A model generated the notes under the pieces. It saw nothing but the letters and a program-made list of their open reading frames with translations. It did not search any database and was not told the origin of the DNA. Below are positions 10,944 to 20,152 of a stretch of 55,052 nucleotides of DNA, one piece after another. The stretch spans positions 1-55,052 of the forward strand of contig CAMYUM010000010.1 in assembly GCA_947301965.1 (NCBI GenBank). Reading direction: 5' to 3'. A program made the translations under genes and the position numbers. Within the stretch, counting starts at the first letter, position 1; every line of letters starts with the position of its first letter. Source of the DNA: an uncultured Azospirillum sp. (GTDB taxonomy: Bacteria > Pseudomonadota > Alphaproteobacteria > RF32 > CAG-239).

Positions 10944-11147
10944 TTACAGCAGCTTGATGTTGCCTGCGACGGTTCTGTCACGCTCAGTCATTGTTTCATA
11001 GCTGACTTTATCGCCCTCGTTCAATGTACGTAATCCGGCCTCTTTAACTGCCGTAATGTGAACGAACACATCTTTTTCACCTTCATCGGGGGTAATGAAA
11101 CCATACCCTTTTCTTTTATTAAACCATTTTACTGTTCCTGCTGCCAT
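10944..11147 (-). CDS. cspA: cold-shock domain protein (CspA family)
   Basis: A 67-aa single cold-shock domain that binds single-stranded nucleic acid and acts as an RNA chaperone. The RNA-binding motifs RNP1 (KGYGFI) and RNP2 (VFVHI) are intact, and KWFNKRKG is typical. A GAAGGA ribosome site precedes the ATG. An extended -10 (TGATATAAT, box at 11254-11259) predicts a 5' UTR of about 100 nt, as in many csp genes, so control through mRNA structure is possible. Cold inducibility itself cannot be read from the sequence. Confidence 0.93.
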   Translation of the reverse strand: MAAGTVKWFNKRKGYGFITPDEGEKDVFVHITAVKEAGLRTLNEGDKVSYETMTERDRTVAGNIKLL

Positions 11148-11253
11148 AATCTTAATCCTTCCACAAACAGGTTAATACAATGCTACTTACATCTCCCGTA
11201 GCCTTTAAAGACTATTCTATTTTTCTCAAATTTTCAAGATATTTTTAACGTGC

Positions 11254-11262
11254 ATTATATCA
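11254..11262 (-). promoter_or_regulatory. extended -10 promoter of cspA
   Basis: The minus strand reads TGATATAAT, an extended -10 element; no good -35 is visible. The predicted transcript start near 11247 gives a roughly 100-nt leader. The rest of the divergent region (11263-11371) shows no gene. Confidence 0.5.
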
Positions 11263-11371
11263 GCCTACTAAACATTGGCATTTAACCAGTTACTTTAACA
11301 TTTTAATAATCAAAAACACCTATCATTTTATAGTAGACTTATTTTTTAGATAATGCTAACTTAAAACTCAC

Positions 11372-11400
11372 GTCTGCAATATGGGATTGCGGACTTTTCG
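11372..11400 (+). promoter_or_regulatory. hairpin with T tract in the proS leader (possible attenuator)
   Basis: GTCTGCAAT (11372-11380) pairs with ATTGCGGAC (11386-11394) across a five-base loop and is followed by TTTTCGTT. It has the form of a short intrinsic terminator and lies only about 15 bases before the proS ribosome site AAAAAAGGA. It is not a T-box: no specifier stem or T-box sequence is seen. Confidence 0.4.
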
Positions 11401-11426
11401 TTACGTTATGAAAAAAGGAATAAACT

Positions 11427-12944
11427 ATGACATTAAAAAATTTAAGAAAAGACAATTACCCTGAGTGGTACCAAAATGTAGTTGCGGATTCAGAAATGGC
11501 TGAAAATTCATCTTCTCCGGGCTGCATGGTTATCAAATCTTGGGGATACGGAATGTGGGAACGCATTCGTGACATATTTGATGAAAAAATTAAAGAAACC
11601 GATCATGAAAACTACTACTTTCCAATGTTTATTCCACTGTCGTTCTTTCAAAAAGAAGCTGACCATGTTGAAGGTTTTGCCAAAGAAATGGCCGTGGTTA
11701 CTCACTCTAAACTTCAAAACAAAAACGGTAAACTGGTTCCCGCCTCTCCTCTGGAAGAACCTTTAATTGTTCGCCCTACTTCCGAAACTATTATCGCCGA
11801 TAGTTTTTCCAAGTGGATAAAATCTTATCGCGATTTGCCGGTTTTGGTCAATCAATGGGCTAACGTCGTCCGTTGGGAAATGCGTCCACGCTTGTTCCTG
11901 CGCACTCGTGAATTTTTGTGGCAGGAGGGACATACCGCCCACGCGACCGAAAAAGAAGCCGAAGAAGAAACCGTAAAAATGCTCAATGTCTACCGTGAAG
12001 TCTGCGAAGACTATTTGGCTATGCCTGTGATAGAAGGTCGCAAACCTGAATATGACAAGTTTCCGGGTGCGGTTGATACTTATTGCGTTGAAGCTATGAT
12101 GCAGGACGGCAAAGCTTTGCAAGCCGGAACCTCTCATTTTTTGGGACAAAACTTTGCAAAATCGGCCAACATCACCTTCGTCAACAAAAACAATCAACCA
12201 GAGTTTGCTTACACAACTTCTTGGGGTGTTTCAACAAGGCTTATCGGCGGTTTGATTATGACCCATGCCGATGATGAAGGAATGGTCGTTCCTCCTGCAG
12301 TTGCACCTTATCAGATTGTTATTGTACCGTTAATCAAAAATGAGGCCGATACTGATACCATTATGGCTTATGTTAACGAACTGCATAACATGCTCAAAAA
12401 CAAAACCCCTCTCGGTCATAAAATCCGCGTCAAGATTGACAAGCGAGACAAGAAACCTGTCGATAAATTCTGGGATTGGACTAAAAAAGGTGCGCCGATT
12501 ATTGTTGAAGTCGGACTTCGTGACATTGAAGGCGAAAATCTCATGGTTCGCGAGCGTCTCAAAATTAATACTCCTGAGGGTAAAGAAGTCGTCAAACGCA
12601 GCGATTTTGTTGCCAATATTGAAGAACGCCTGCAAAACATTCAAAATCAAATGTTTGCGCGTGCAAAATCACGTATGGAACAAAATATTCGCACCGATAT
12701 AACCACCAAAGAACAGTTCGCCGCCTACTTTGCCAACAGCAACGAATGGATTGAAGACGGCAAACAAGGTAAAGTTGCTTTTGTTCGTGGCAAATGGTGT
12801 GCTGATCCTGCAACGGAAGAAATCTTAAAATCAATGAAGATTACCATCCGCTGCATTCCGTTTGATCAAAGCAACACTACCGGTGAATGCCTGTTGAGCG
12901 GCAAACCTGCAACCATGGACGTCATCTACGCCCGCAGTTATTAA
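11427..12944 (+). CDS. proS: prolyl-tRNA synthetase, archaeal/eukaryotic (ProS3) type
   Basis: Charges tRNA-Pro with proline. This 505-aa class II synthetase has motif 2 around RWEMRPRLFLRTREFLWQEGHTAH and motif 3 around TTSWGVSTRLIGGLIMTHADD. It then has the anticodon-binding domain (QIVIVPL onward) and a zinc-domain-like C-terminal extension (KWCADP, IRCIPFDQ, GECLLSGKPA) ending in a terminal tyrosine (YARSY). It lacks the editing insertion of bacterial type 1 and is unlike the short type 2 usual in Alphaproteobacteria. That pattern is typical of the type 3 enzyme. A strong ribosome site precedes the ATG. Replacement by gene transfer is likely. Confidence 0.95.
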   Translation: MTLKNLRKDNYPEWYQNVVADSEMAENSSSPGCMVIKSWGYGMWERIRDIFDEKIKETDHENYYFPMFIPLSFFQKEADHVEGFAKEMAVVTHSKLQNKNGKLVPASPLEEPLIVRPTSETIIADSFSKWIKSYRDLPVLVNQWANVVRWEMRPRLFLRTREFLWQEGHTAHATEKEAEEETVKMLNVYREVCEDYLAMPVIEGRKPEYDKFPGAVDTYCVEAMMQDGKALQAGTSHFLGQNFAKSANITFVNKNNQPEFAYTTSWGVSTRLIGGLIMTHADDEGMVVPPAVAPYQIVIVPLIKNEADTDTIMAYVNELHNMLKNKTPLGHKIRVKIDKRDKKPVDKFWDWTKKGAPIIVEVGLRDIEGENLMVRERLKINTPEGKEVVKRSDFVANIEERLQNIQNQMFARAKSRMEQNIRTDITTKEQFAAYFANSNEWIEDGKQGKVAFVRGKWCADPATEEILKSMKITIRCIPFDQSNTTGECLLSGKPATMDVIYARSY

Positions 12945-12977
12945 ACTCGCGTTATAAAGGAATTCTATACCAAAACA

Positions 12978-13007
12978 AAAAGAGGTCCCCTTGGGGACCT
13001 CTTTTCT
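12978..13007. terminator. bidirectional terminator between proS and the 617-aa orphan
   Basis: A strong stem (AGAGGTCCCC/GGGGACCTCT extended by A/T pairs, loop TT) with A runs on one side and T runs on the other. It ends both converging transcripts. Confidence 0.9.
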
Positions 13008-13023
13008 GTAGTGCAAAGAGCTG

Positions 13024-14877
13024 TCAGGTCTTGGAGATATACATATCCAACACATTATTCAGCCCCTTTTCTTGGAGTTTGGCAACCAGACGCTCGCTGT
13101 ATCCGAACTGTTCTTTTCCGGAAAAATATTCCGTCAGAATTTCCCCGGCATCATCCATATCGCAGATCAGGCAGAGAGCATCAGTACTCAAAGTACCTCC
13201 GGCCTTGTAGTAAGGCCTGACATATTTGCCGTCCTTAACTTCGGCAATCATCTTTGAGGCATTGTAGCTGAGCCCGAATTTGCCGGCCGCAATCTGATCC
13301 ACAATATACTTGTCCAGGACTTGGTCTGTCTCAGGTTCAGTTTTGGTCAGATCCGGATGCTCTTTCAGATAACGGAGCAAAGACTCCGGCAGATAGGTAT
13401 CCCACCTACCTCGCCTTTTCAGGAACAAAGCCAGCATTGACGGCCACTTCTTAAAATCATCAATGTGACACGGACTAATGCTGCCGTTCTTTTCAATAAA
13501 CAGCGGCAACAGATCCTCCGTATCAACACGATTGAGGAAGATAGGAAGATCTTCTCTGGTGACATATTCCTGCATTTCCAGCCATGTCTTCAGTACTTCC
13601 TCTGATTTCTCTTCGGCAGCATCTGCCAGCTGTTTGACGGAATCACTCCCCAGATAATAAGGCCACTTGACATGCTTGCAAATGTAGAACTTAGCCATTT
13701 TCAGCCAGTTTTTCATCCCGACAAAACTCACCACGACATCACTTTCAAGTCCGCGATGAGACTTTTCCATGTAGGCCTGCATTATCTCCGAAGCATGCTC
13801 AAGACGCTTAAAAGCCTCCATGTACTCGGCACGCTCTGCTATGCACTCATCCGTATATTTATGATTATGCTCATCATAATAATACGAATGATTGTCAAAA
13901 TACAGCACATGGCCTTTGTTCACATACTTCTGCATAACCTCGTCGCCCCACGGCTCTTTCATAATCTCCATTTGCATCTCGCGCGAGAACCCGAAGTAGT
14001 TCAGCAAAAAGATCATCACATCCCTTATCATGTACCTGTCACTGATGTCATCTATCAGAGGTTGCACACCTCGGCAAAGATGTTTTCCATGTCGCCAACC
14101 GTTCGCCAGTTCATCAAACGGAGTCCAGTAGTAGTCATTGGTTGAATCATACGCTTTAAGATACTGCATCAGATCCTTTTCCCTCAGGCCAAGTTTGACA
14201 ATCGCCGCACACAGCCGGCGCCAAAACAGCTCCATATCAGAATCACACAGATTATTGGTGTATGTGTCTTGAGGACCGTAAAGACCGCGTCTCCTAAAAA
14301 GGTAATACTCTACCAGATTCTCCCAGTTAGGCATCTTCAAACAACCGAGCAGAAAACCTTTTGAGATTTCCGGATGCTTTACCCCTAAGCGTGCTCTCAT
14401 GTATTCGAACGCTGCTTTCCCGGAATCAGACAGATTAAGAAATGCCATCTCTCCAGGAAAATGGTAAAAATCCCTATCGCGCGAATACTCAAGAGCCAGT
14501 TCCACCCAGTCATCGCAGATTCTGGTCATCCGACCTGCCTCTTCATAGCTAAGACTCTCATATGAGCGCTCATTCAGGCATTTTTTGACCTTATCCCGCA
14601 GATACTGCTCTCGTTGCTCTCTTGGATACGACCACTTGTCATGATAGATCGAGAGCACTTTGACATTCCGAGTCTCTTTTAGCATTGCCAGAGTCTCAGA
14701 GTAAATGTCATACTCGTTGACATACTCCTTATAAACAGACTTGTCCAAACCCAGTTGAAAAAACTTCAATTCAACCGGCTTGGTCAACGCATAGTGCTTG
14801 ACATACTCTGTCAAAGCAATGGGATCGGATAGCAACTCGTGCTGTCGGTCCGGCGGTAGTTGTAAAACTCCTTTCAT
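13024..14877 (-). CDS. orphan protein of 617 aa, unknown function, SD-less
   Basis: Not recognised. It is soluble, with no signal peptide or membrane segment, rich in aromatic and charged residues, and probably all alpha-helical (many Trp-Leu-Glu and Tyr-Met motifs, possibly repeats). ATG 14877 is chosen. The open frame extends to TTG 14952, but that codon lies inside the -35 box of an excellent promoter, so it cannot be the start. No Shine-Dalgarno precedes ATG 14877; the leader is AT-rich (ACAATTAATCTTATATCT). By eye the coding sequence is richer in G and C than its neighbours. It has its own promoter and terminator, separating proS from gatB. Four other genes in this window share this layout (see findings). 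Confidence 0.7.
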   Translation of the reverse strand: MKGVLQLPPDRQHELLSDPIALTEYVKHYALTKPVELKFFQLGLDKSVYKEYVNEYDIYSETLAMLKETRNVKVLSIYHDKWSYPREQREQYLRDKVKKCLNERSYESLSYEEAGRMTRICDDWVELALEYSRDRDFYHFPGEMAFLNLSDSGKAAFEYMRARLGVKHPEISKGFLLGCLKMPNWENLVEYYLFRRRGLYGPQDTYTNNLCDSDMELFWRRLCAAIVKLGLREKDLMQYLKAYDSTNDYYWTPFDELANGWRHGKHLCRGVQPLIDDISDRYMIRDVMIFLLNYFGFSREMQMEIMKEPWGDEVMQKYVNKGHVLYFDNHSYYYDEHNHKYTDECIAERAEYMEAFKRLEHASEIMQAYMEKSHRGLESDVVVSFVGMKNWLKMAKFYICKHVKWPYYLGSDSVKQLADAAEEKSEEVLKTWLEMQEYVTREDLPIFLNRVDTEDLLPLFIEKNGSISPCHIDDFKKWPSMLALFLKRRGRWDTYLPESLLRYLKEHPDLTKTEPETDQVLDKYIVDQIAAGKFGLSYNASKMIAEVKDGKYVRPYYKAGGTLSTDALCLICDMDDAGEILTEYFSGKEQFGYSERLVAKLQEKGLNNVLDMYISKT

Positions 14878-14923
14878 AGATATAAGATTAATTGTTGTGT
14901 TAATAATTTTTTTGATGGCGCTT

Positions 14924-14952
14924 ACAGTATCATTTTTGTTCAATTTTGTCAA
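14924..14952 (-). promoter_or_regulatory. promoter of the 617-aa orphan
   Basis: Minus strand -35 TTGACA (14947-14952), 17-nt spacer and -10 TACTGT (14924-14929). The predicted leader is about 40 nt, AT-rich and without a Shine-Dalgarno. Confidence 0.7.
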
Positions 14953-14968
14953 GATTGTCTATCAAACA

Positions 14969-14999
14969 CAAAAAACCGCCCATAAAAATGAGCGGTTTA
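14969..14999 (-). terminator. gatB (gatCAB) terminator
   Basis: Stem AAACCGCTCAT/ATGGGCGGTTT with a TTTT loop, followed by T residues on the minus strand, 17 bases after the gatB stop. Confidence 0.85.
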
Positions 15000-15016
15000 C
15001 TTTGTGCTTATTGCCT

Positions 15017-16462
15017 TTAGAGCTTCTTATTCAACAATTCGTTTACAATCTGCGGATTAGCTTTTCCCTTAGATTCTTTCAAAACCTGCCCGACAAACCA
15101 ACCGCGCAAATTAACTTTACCATTGCGATAAGCCGCCACATTGTCAGGATTGTTGGCAATTACCATATCAACAATAGCCTCAATGGCTGCCGTATCCGTA
15201 ACCTGTTTTAGTCCTCTTTCTTCCACAATTTTTTCCGGATTATCGCCGGTTTCTGCCATAATTTCAAATACATCTTTGGCTACTTTGCCGGAAATTACGT
15301 TAGTTTCAATCAATTCAACCAACTTACCGAGGTTTTCTGCCGAAATCGGTGAATTTTCAATTGTCAGATTTTTGCGATTGAGCATTGCAAAAAAGTCGCC
15401 CATCAACCAGTTAGCCACTTTTTTGCCGTCATGACCTTTGGCCGCTTTTTCAAAAAAGTCAGCAACTTCCTTATTTTCACAAATAATCGTTGCATCATAC
15501 TTTGTCAGCCCCATTGTTTCCATAAAACGAGCTTTTTTCGCATCCGGCAATTCCGGCAGATTGCGACGAATTTCTTCAATATATTCGTCACTCAATACCA
15601 ATGGTGGCAAATCCGGCTCCGGAAAATAGCGATAGTCATTGGCAAACTCTTTTTTGCGCATAAACTTTGTTGTACCGGTAGCAGCATCAAACTGACGAGT
15701 TTCCTGCTCAATCTGACTACCGCTCTCATATACTTCCAACTGCCGCTTTGCTTCAAATTCTATCGCTTGCATGGCAAATTTTACCGAGTTTACATTTTTG
15801 ATTTCGGCACGCGGACGAAGTCCTTCTTCCCCGACCGGACGAATAGAAATACTGGCATCACAACGCATTGAGCCTTCATTCATATTACCATCACAGGTGC
15901 CGAGATAACGCACGATTGAGCGCAGTTTTTTCAAAAATGCACCGGCCTCTTCCGGCGAGCGAAAATCAGGCTTGGTCACAATCTCCATCAACCCCACGCC
16001 GCAACGGTTTAAGTCAATAAAACTCTTGGTCGGCGACATATCATGGATTGATTTAGCCGCATCTTGCTCAATATGCAAACGCTCAATTCTTATATCTTTG
16101 GTGCTACCGTCATCTAAATCGATTGTAACTACGCCCTCACCGACAATCGGATGCACAAACTGCGTAATCTGGTAACCCTGCGGCAGGTCGGCATAAAAAT
16201 AGTTTTTGCGGGAAAATTCCGAATATTTATTGATAACCGCACGCAAGCCGAGACCGGTTTTTACTGCCTGACGCACACACTCCTCGTTCAACGTCGGCAA
16301 CATTCCCGGCATTCCCGCGTCAACAAACGAAACGCTTTGGTTGGCATCGGCTCCGAATTTAGCAGATGCGGTGCTGAAAATCTTTGATTTGGAAATTATC
16401 TGGCAATGTATCTCCAAACCGCAGATTATTTCCCATTTTCCTGTTTTGCCTTCCAATATCAT
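15017..16462 (-). CDS. gatB: Asp/Glu-tRNA amidotransferase subunit B
   Basis: Subunit B of GatCAB, which amidates Glu-tRNA(Gln) and Asp-tRNA(Asn). It binds the tRNA and phosphorylates the misacylated residue. The 481-aa protein begins with the typical WEIICGLEIHCQI and has GMPGMLPTLNE, YADLPQGYQITQ and the invariant DLNRCGVGLMEIVTKPD. It ends with the YqeY-like tail domain (GKVNLRGWFVGQVLKES). The gatA stop and gatB start share a base (TAATG), so translation is coupled. Its presence suggests that GlnRS, AsnRS or both are missing from the genome. Confidence 0.97.
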   Translation of the reverse strand: MILEGKTGKWEIICGLEIHCQIISKSKIFSTASAKFGADANQSVSFVDAGMPGMLPTLNEECVRQAVKTGLGLRAVINKYSEFSRKNYFYADLPQGYQITQFVHPIVGEGVVTIDLDDGSTKDIRIERLHIEQDAAKSIHDMSPTKSFIDLNRCGVGLMEIVTKPDFRSPEEAGAFLKKLRSIVRYLGTCDGNMNEGSMRCDASISIRPVGEEGLRPRAEIKNVNSVKFAMQAIEFEAKRQLEVYESGSQIEQETRQFDAATGTTKFMRKKEFANDYRYFPEPDLPPLVLSDEYIEEIRRNLPELPDAKKARFMETMGLTKYDATIICENKEVADFFEKAAKGHDGKKVANWLMGDFFAMLNRKNLTIENSPISAENLGKLVELIETNVISGKVAKDVFEIMAETGDNPEKIVEERGLKQVTDTAAIEAIVDMVIANNPDNVAAYRNGKVNLRGWFVGQVLKESKGKANPQIVNELLNKKL

Positions 16463-17919
16463 TATTTCAGCCTTTCAAATTTTGCTTCTTTTTCCAGCAC
16501 TGCCGCTGTTTTGAAAATTGTTTCTTCGTCAAAAGCCCGCCCGATTAGTTGCAATCCCAACGGCAATCCATCCTTTGACAACCCAATCGGCAGGCTCATT
16601 CCAGGTAACCCGGCCAAATTTACCGACACCGTAAATACGTCATTCAGCCACATATTAATCGGATTTTCCTGCATCGACTTATCACCGATCGGAAAAGCCG
16701 CTGTCGGAGTAGTCGGAGTTAAAATTACATCACACAGCTTAAAGGCTTCAAGAAAGTCGTTGCGAATCAAACGACGTATTTTCTGCGCCTTGCGATAATA
16801 AGCATCATAATAACCTGCCGACAACACATAAGTACCGATCATGATACGGCGTTTAACTTCTTTGCCGAAGCCGGCACTACGAGTATTGATATACATCTCG
16901 TCCAAACTGTTGCCATCAACTCGCAGGCCATAACGTACACCATCATAACGTGCTAAATTAGATGACACCTCTGCCGGTGCAATAATGTAATACGTAGGCA
17001 AAGCATATTTTGTATGCGGCAAAGATATATTAACGATTTCCGCTCCGGCTTGCCTTAAAATCTCGATTCCTTTATCCCAATATCCACTTATTTCCGCATT
17101 CAACCCTTCAGGACGATATTCTGCCGGAACACCGACCTTAAGTCCCTTTACGCTCTGTCCCAATACTGCGGCAAAATCCGGAACTTCCTTATTGATTGAA
17201 GTTGAATCCTTGGCGTCATAGCCGGCCATAGATTTTAGCAATATTGCACAGTCTCTTACATCTTTGGCAATCGGACCCGGCTGATCCAATGACGAGGCAA
17301 AAGCTATAACCCCGTAACGCGAACAACGACCGTAAGTCGGCTTAATTCCCGTAACTCCGCAAAAAGCTGAAGGCTGACGTATGGAACCGCCGGTATCAGT
17401 ACCGGTCGCCGCGGCACAAATATTAGCCGCTACGGCTGCCGATGAACCACCAGACGAACCTCCGGGGACTAAATTGCGTTCACGTTGCCAAGGGTTAATT
17501 GTAGCTCCGAAAAAACTGGTTTCGGTACTACTGCCCATTGCAAACTCATCCAAATTCAATTTGCCCAAACAAACCGCACCATCATTAAACAAATTGGCTG
17601 TAACCGTCGATTCATATTGAGGAACAAAATTATCCAATATATGCGAGCAAGCTGTAGTACGAATATCTTTGGTACAAAATAAATCCTTGATTCCTAGCGG
17701 AATACCCTCCAAAGCACGATTTGTACCACTCGCATAATGTTTGTCAGCCTCGCCGGCCTGTTTCAGAGCTTCTTCCGGCGTTTCAAGTACATAAGCATTC
17801 AAACTGCGGTTATTTTCCATTGCCTGTAAATAAGCTTTTGTTAAATCTGTAGCGCTGAACTGCTTATTTTTCAGACCGACCAAGCTCTCGGCAATTGTAA
17901 GTTTGGTTATATCGTTCAT
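16462..17919 (-). CDS. gatA: Asp/Glu-tRNA amidotransferase subunit A
   Basis: Amidase subunit that releases ammonia from glutamine for transamidation. The 485-aa protein has the amidase signature with the Ser-cisSer-Lys triad. The lysine is in GIKDLF, the cis-serine in GGSSGGSS and the nucleophilic serine in [10 protein letters not shown]. It sits between gatC (6-base gap) and gatB (1-base overlap). Confidence 0.97.
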   Translation of the reverse strand: MNDITKLTIAESLVGLKNKQFSATDLTKAYLQAMENNRSLNAYVLETPEEALKQAGEADKHYASGTNRALEGIPLGIKDLFCTKDIRTTACSHILDNFVPQYESTVTANLFNDGAVCLGKLNLDEFAMGSSTETSFFGATINPWQRERNLVPGGSSGGSSAAVAANICAAATGTDTGGSIRQPSAFCGVTGIKPTYGRCSRYGVIAFASSLDQPGPIAKDVRDCAILLKSMAGYDAKDSTSINKEVPDFAAVLGQSVKGLKVGVPAEYRPEGLNAEISGYWDKGIEILRQAGAEIVNISLPHTKYALPTYYIIAPAEVSSNLARYDGVRYGLRVDGNSLDEMYINTRSAGFGKEVKRRIMIGTYVLSAGYYDAYYRKAQKIRRLIRNDFLEAFKLCDVILTPTTPTAAFPIGDKSMQENPINMWLNDVFTVSVNLAGLPGMSLPIGLSKDGLPLGLQLIGRAFDEETIFKTAAVLEKEAKFERLK

Positions 17920-17925
17920 TGTCTT

Positions 17926-18213
17926 TTACTCCACTACTTTCGGCACGACGAAATAGTCATATTCTTCCAGCGGAGCATTTTTCAAAATTTTATCCGCCTG
18001 ATTACCCTCTATTACTTCATCTTTGCGGCACACCAATTCGGTATCATTAACCGCCGACAAAGGTCTGACATCCGAAGTATCAACCTCGCTCAACTGCCCA
18101 ACCCAATCCAATATTCTGTTAAATTCTTGCTCGGTCTCGCCGATTTTATCGTCTTCAATTTTCAAATGCGATAAAAAAGCTATTTTTCTGACGGTTTGTG
18201 CATCTATTGCCAT
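17926..18213 (-). CDS. gatC: Asp/Glu-tRNA amidotransferase subunit C
   Basis: Small 95-aa subunit that stabilises GatA and GatB. It has the typical VRKIAFLSHLKI start, the EFNRILDWVGQLSEVDT core and an LRKDE-like region (LVCRKDEV). It leads the gatCAB operon. Its ribosome site (AAGAGG) comes directly after a terminator-like hairpin, described separately. Confidence 0.95.
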   Translation of the reverse strand: MAIDAQTVRKIAFLSHLKIEDDKIGETEQEFNRILDWVGQLSEVDTSDVRPLSAVNDTELVCRKDEVIEGNQADKILKNAPLEEYDYFVVPKVVE

Positions 18214-18230
18214 TATTAATTCCTCTTTCT

Positions 18231-18261
18231 AAAAAACAGAGCCATTGAAATTCAATGGCTC
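18231..18261 (-). terminator. hairpin between fabI and gatC (fabI terminator or gatC 5' hairpin)
   Basis: Stem GAGCCATTGAA/TTCAATGGCTC (18239-18249 with 18251-18261) followed by TGTTTTTT on the minus strand. It can terminate fabI. It ends only 18 bases before the gatC start, leaving no room for a promoter after it. Confidence 0.85.
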
Positions 18262-18289
18262 ATAATAAGGTATTTGTTCAAAAACTCAA
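18262..18289 (-). promoter_or_regulatory. putative gatC promoter upstream of the hairpin
   Basis: Minus strand -35 TTGAGT (18284-18289), 16-nt spacer and -10 TATTAT (18262-18267), located between the fabI stop and the hairpin. The predicted transcript would begin with the hairpin itself. Confidence 0.45.
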
Positions 18290-18297
18290 GTCTGTTT

Positions 18298-19128
18298 TTA
18301 ACCTTCGAGCAGCATTTTTCCGGTTTCTTGTGCATTGTCAATGTTTATCATCCCAACAACGTGGTAGCCACAATCAACATGCAAAACTTCACCACTGACG
18401 GCAGAACCAAGATCAGACAACAAAGCCAGAGCCATATTTCCGACCTCATCTTGAGTTACATTACGACGTAATGGAGAGTTCAACTCATTCCAATGTAAAA
18501 TTTTACGAAAATCACCGATTCCCGATGCTGCCAATGTCTTGATCGGTCCGGCTGAAATAGCATTTACTCTCACTCCCTGTGATCCCATATCAACGGCAGC
18601 AGCACGAACCGAAGCCTCCAAAGCCGCTTTTGCCACACCCATAATATTATAATTAGGTAAAACACGCTCAGATCCCATATAAGTTAAGGTCAAAATTGAG
18701 CCGTTTTCATTCATAATCGGGGCTGCACAACGACAAGCCTCCAAAAACGAATAGCAAGAAATATGCATTGTATTCGTAAAGTTGACCAACGACGTATCAA
18801 TAGTACGACCTTTCAACTCATTTTTATCGGAAAAAGCAATGGCATGAACCATAAAATCAATTTTGCCCCACTTTTCTCCCAATTCCTTAAAACAAGCCTC
18901 AACACTTGCAGAATCAGAAACATCACATTTTATCAACAAAGGCTCATTATCCAACTGAGCAGCCAATGGCTCAACACGTTTTTGCAAGACTTCATTTTGG
19001 TAAGATATTGCCAACTGCGCTCCCTGGGCATTCAATGCCTGAACAATTCCCCAAGCAATTGACTTATCATTAGCCAATCCCATAACAATACCTTTTTTGC
19101 CACTCATTAACAACTGGTTATTAGTCAT
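18298..19128 (-). CDS. fabI: enoyl-ACP reductase, FabI type
   Basis: Carries out the last reduction of each fatty acid elongation cycle. The 276-aa short-chain dehydrogenase has the FabI-type nucleotide site (GLANDKSIAWGI) and the catalytic residues Tyr150, Tyr160 and Lys167 in TYMGSERVLPNYNIMGVAKA. These match E. coli Tyr146, Tyr156 and Lys163. The C-terminus (GEVLHVDCGYHVVGM) is also typical. FabI is the target of triclosan-type inhibitors. Confidence 0.97.
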   Translation of the reverse strand: MTNNQLLMSGKKGIVMGLANDKSIAWGIVQALNAQGAQLAISYQNEVLQKRVEPLAAQLDNEPLLIKCDVSDSASVEACFKELGEKWGKIDFMVHAIAFSDKNELKGRTIDTSLVNFTNTMHISCYSFLEACRCAAPIMNENGSILTLTYMGSERVLPNYNIMGVAKAALEASVRAAAVDMGSQGVRVNAISAGPIKTLAASGIGDFRKILHWNELNSPLRRNVTQDEVGNMALALLSDLGSAVSGEVLHVDCGYHVVGMINIDNAQETGKMLLEG

Positions 19129-19236
19129 TTATTTTTCCTTTGCTTTTATTCTAAATTTAAGATACTAAATAAACTTGACTGCATATTTATAAGATTTATA
19201 CATTTTTGTAAACTGTTTTTTTATTTGGGGTTAATT

Positions 19237-20136
19237 ATGAGTACCTATACTGCTGTTACCAACAAACTTAAGGCTTTTAACGCTTTTTTGTTTTTTTTGA
19301 CCAAACGTGCAAAAGCCGACGCTGTATTTAGAGTTGCTTCCTCCTTGGCTTATACTTCACTAATTGCCCTGGTTCCGCTTATTGCTATCGGCATTGCCAT
19401 CTTCTCCGCTTTCCCCGTATTTGACAACATTCGCGGGCAACTTGCCGACTTTTTGTTTCAAAATTTAACTCCGTCATTTGAAGAAGAGATTCGCCAATAT
19501 TTAGGAGATATCGTCAGCAAATCAGGTCAACTCGGTGCGGTCGGTGTTACCGGTATTGCTATCACTGCAATTTTGCTGCTTTCCACCATAGAAGACAGTT
19601 TTAACTACATTTTCAAAGTCACTCAACCTCGTCGCATTGCCACCAAAATCACTTTGTACTGGACAGTCATTACCCTCGGTCCCTTACTTTTGGGCACAGC
19701 GTTTTCAATGCGTGGCTACCTTTATACCCTGCAAAAATTTGTTGATGACGGCGGAGAAACATCACGACTTTTCTTCAGCTACATGATTCCACCGCTCATG
19801 ACCATTATTACGCTTATGCTGGTTTACATTCTTGTACCTAACAAAAAAGTATCAATCTGCAATGCTTTTATCGGTGCTATAGTTGCCGTTATTCTGTTTT
19901 GGTTCCTGCGTTTGGGATTCGGGTCATTTGTAATGTCAAACACCACCTACTCCACCTTGTATGGGGCTTTGGCTATTATTCCGATTTTCTTAATCTGGAT
20001 GTACTTGTCCTGGGCGGTCGTTTTATTTGGCGCCGTGGTTACTGCCGCAATGGATGAATACAAATCTCTTAATAAAACCGAAATTAAAAAAGTAATTGTC
20101 GCCGGAAAAAAGGGCAAACGCTTGATAAAAAAATAA
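19237..20136 (+). CDS. YihY/BrkB family inner-membrane protein
   Basis: A 299-aa protein of the YihY/BrkB family (once annotated as RNase BN) with about six membrane segments. It shows the family regions RVASSLAYTSLIALVPLIAIGIAI, NYIFKV and STLYGALAIIPIFLIWMYLSW. The role of the family is not settled. ATG 19237 is preferred over TTG 19225 because GGGG lies just before it. It is monocistronic with its own terminator. Confidence 0.9.
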   Translation: MSTYTAVTNKLKAFNAFLFFLTKRAKADAVFRVASSLAYTSLIALVPLIAIGIAIFSAFPVFDNIRGQLADFLFQNLTPSFEEEIRQYLGDIVSKSGQLGAVGVTGIAITAILLLSTIEDSFNYIFKVTQPRRIATKITLYWTVITLGPLLLGTAFSMRGYLYTLQKFVDDGGETSRLFFSYMIPPLMTIITLMLVYILVPNKKVSICNAFIGAIVAVILFWFLRLGFGSFVMSNTTYSTLYGALAIIPIFLIWMYLSWAVVLFGAVVTAAMDEYKSLNKTEIKKVIVAGKKGKRLIKK

Positions 20137-20152
20137 ATTTAACCGTCTAATT

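Noticed and set aside
11372-11400. T-box riboswitch before proS
   Set aside because: No conserved T-box sequence or specifier loop, and the host is not a Gram-positive; only a simple hairpin is visible.
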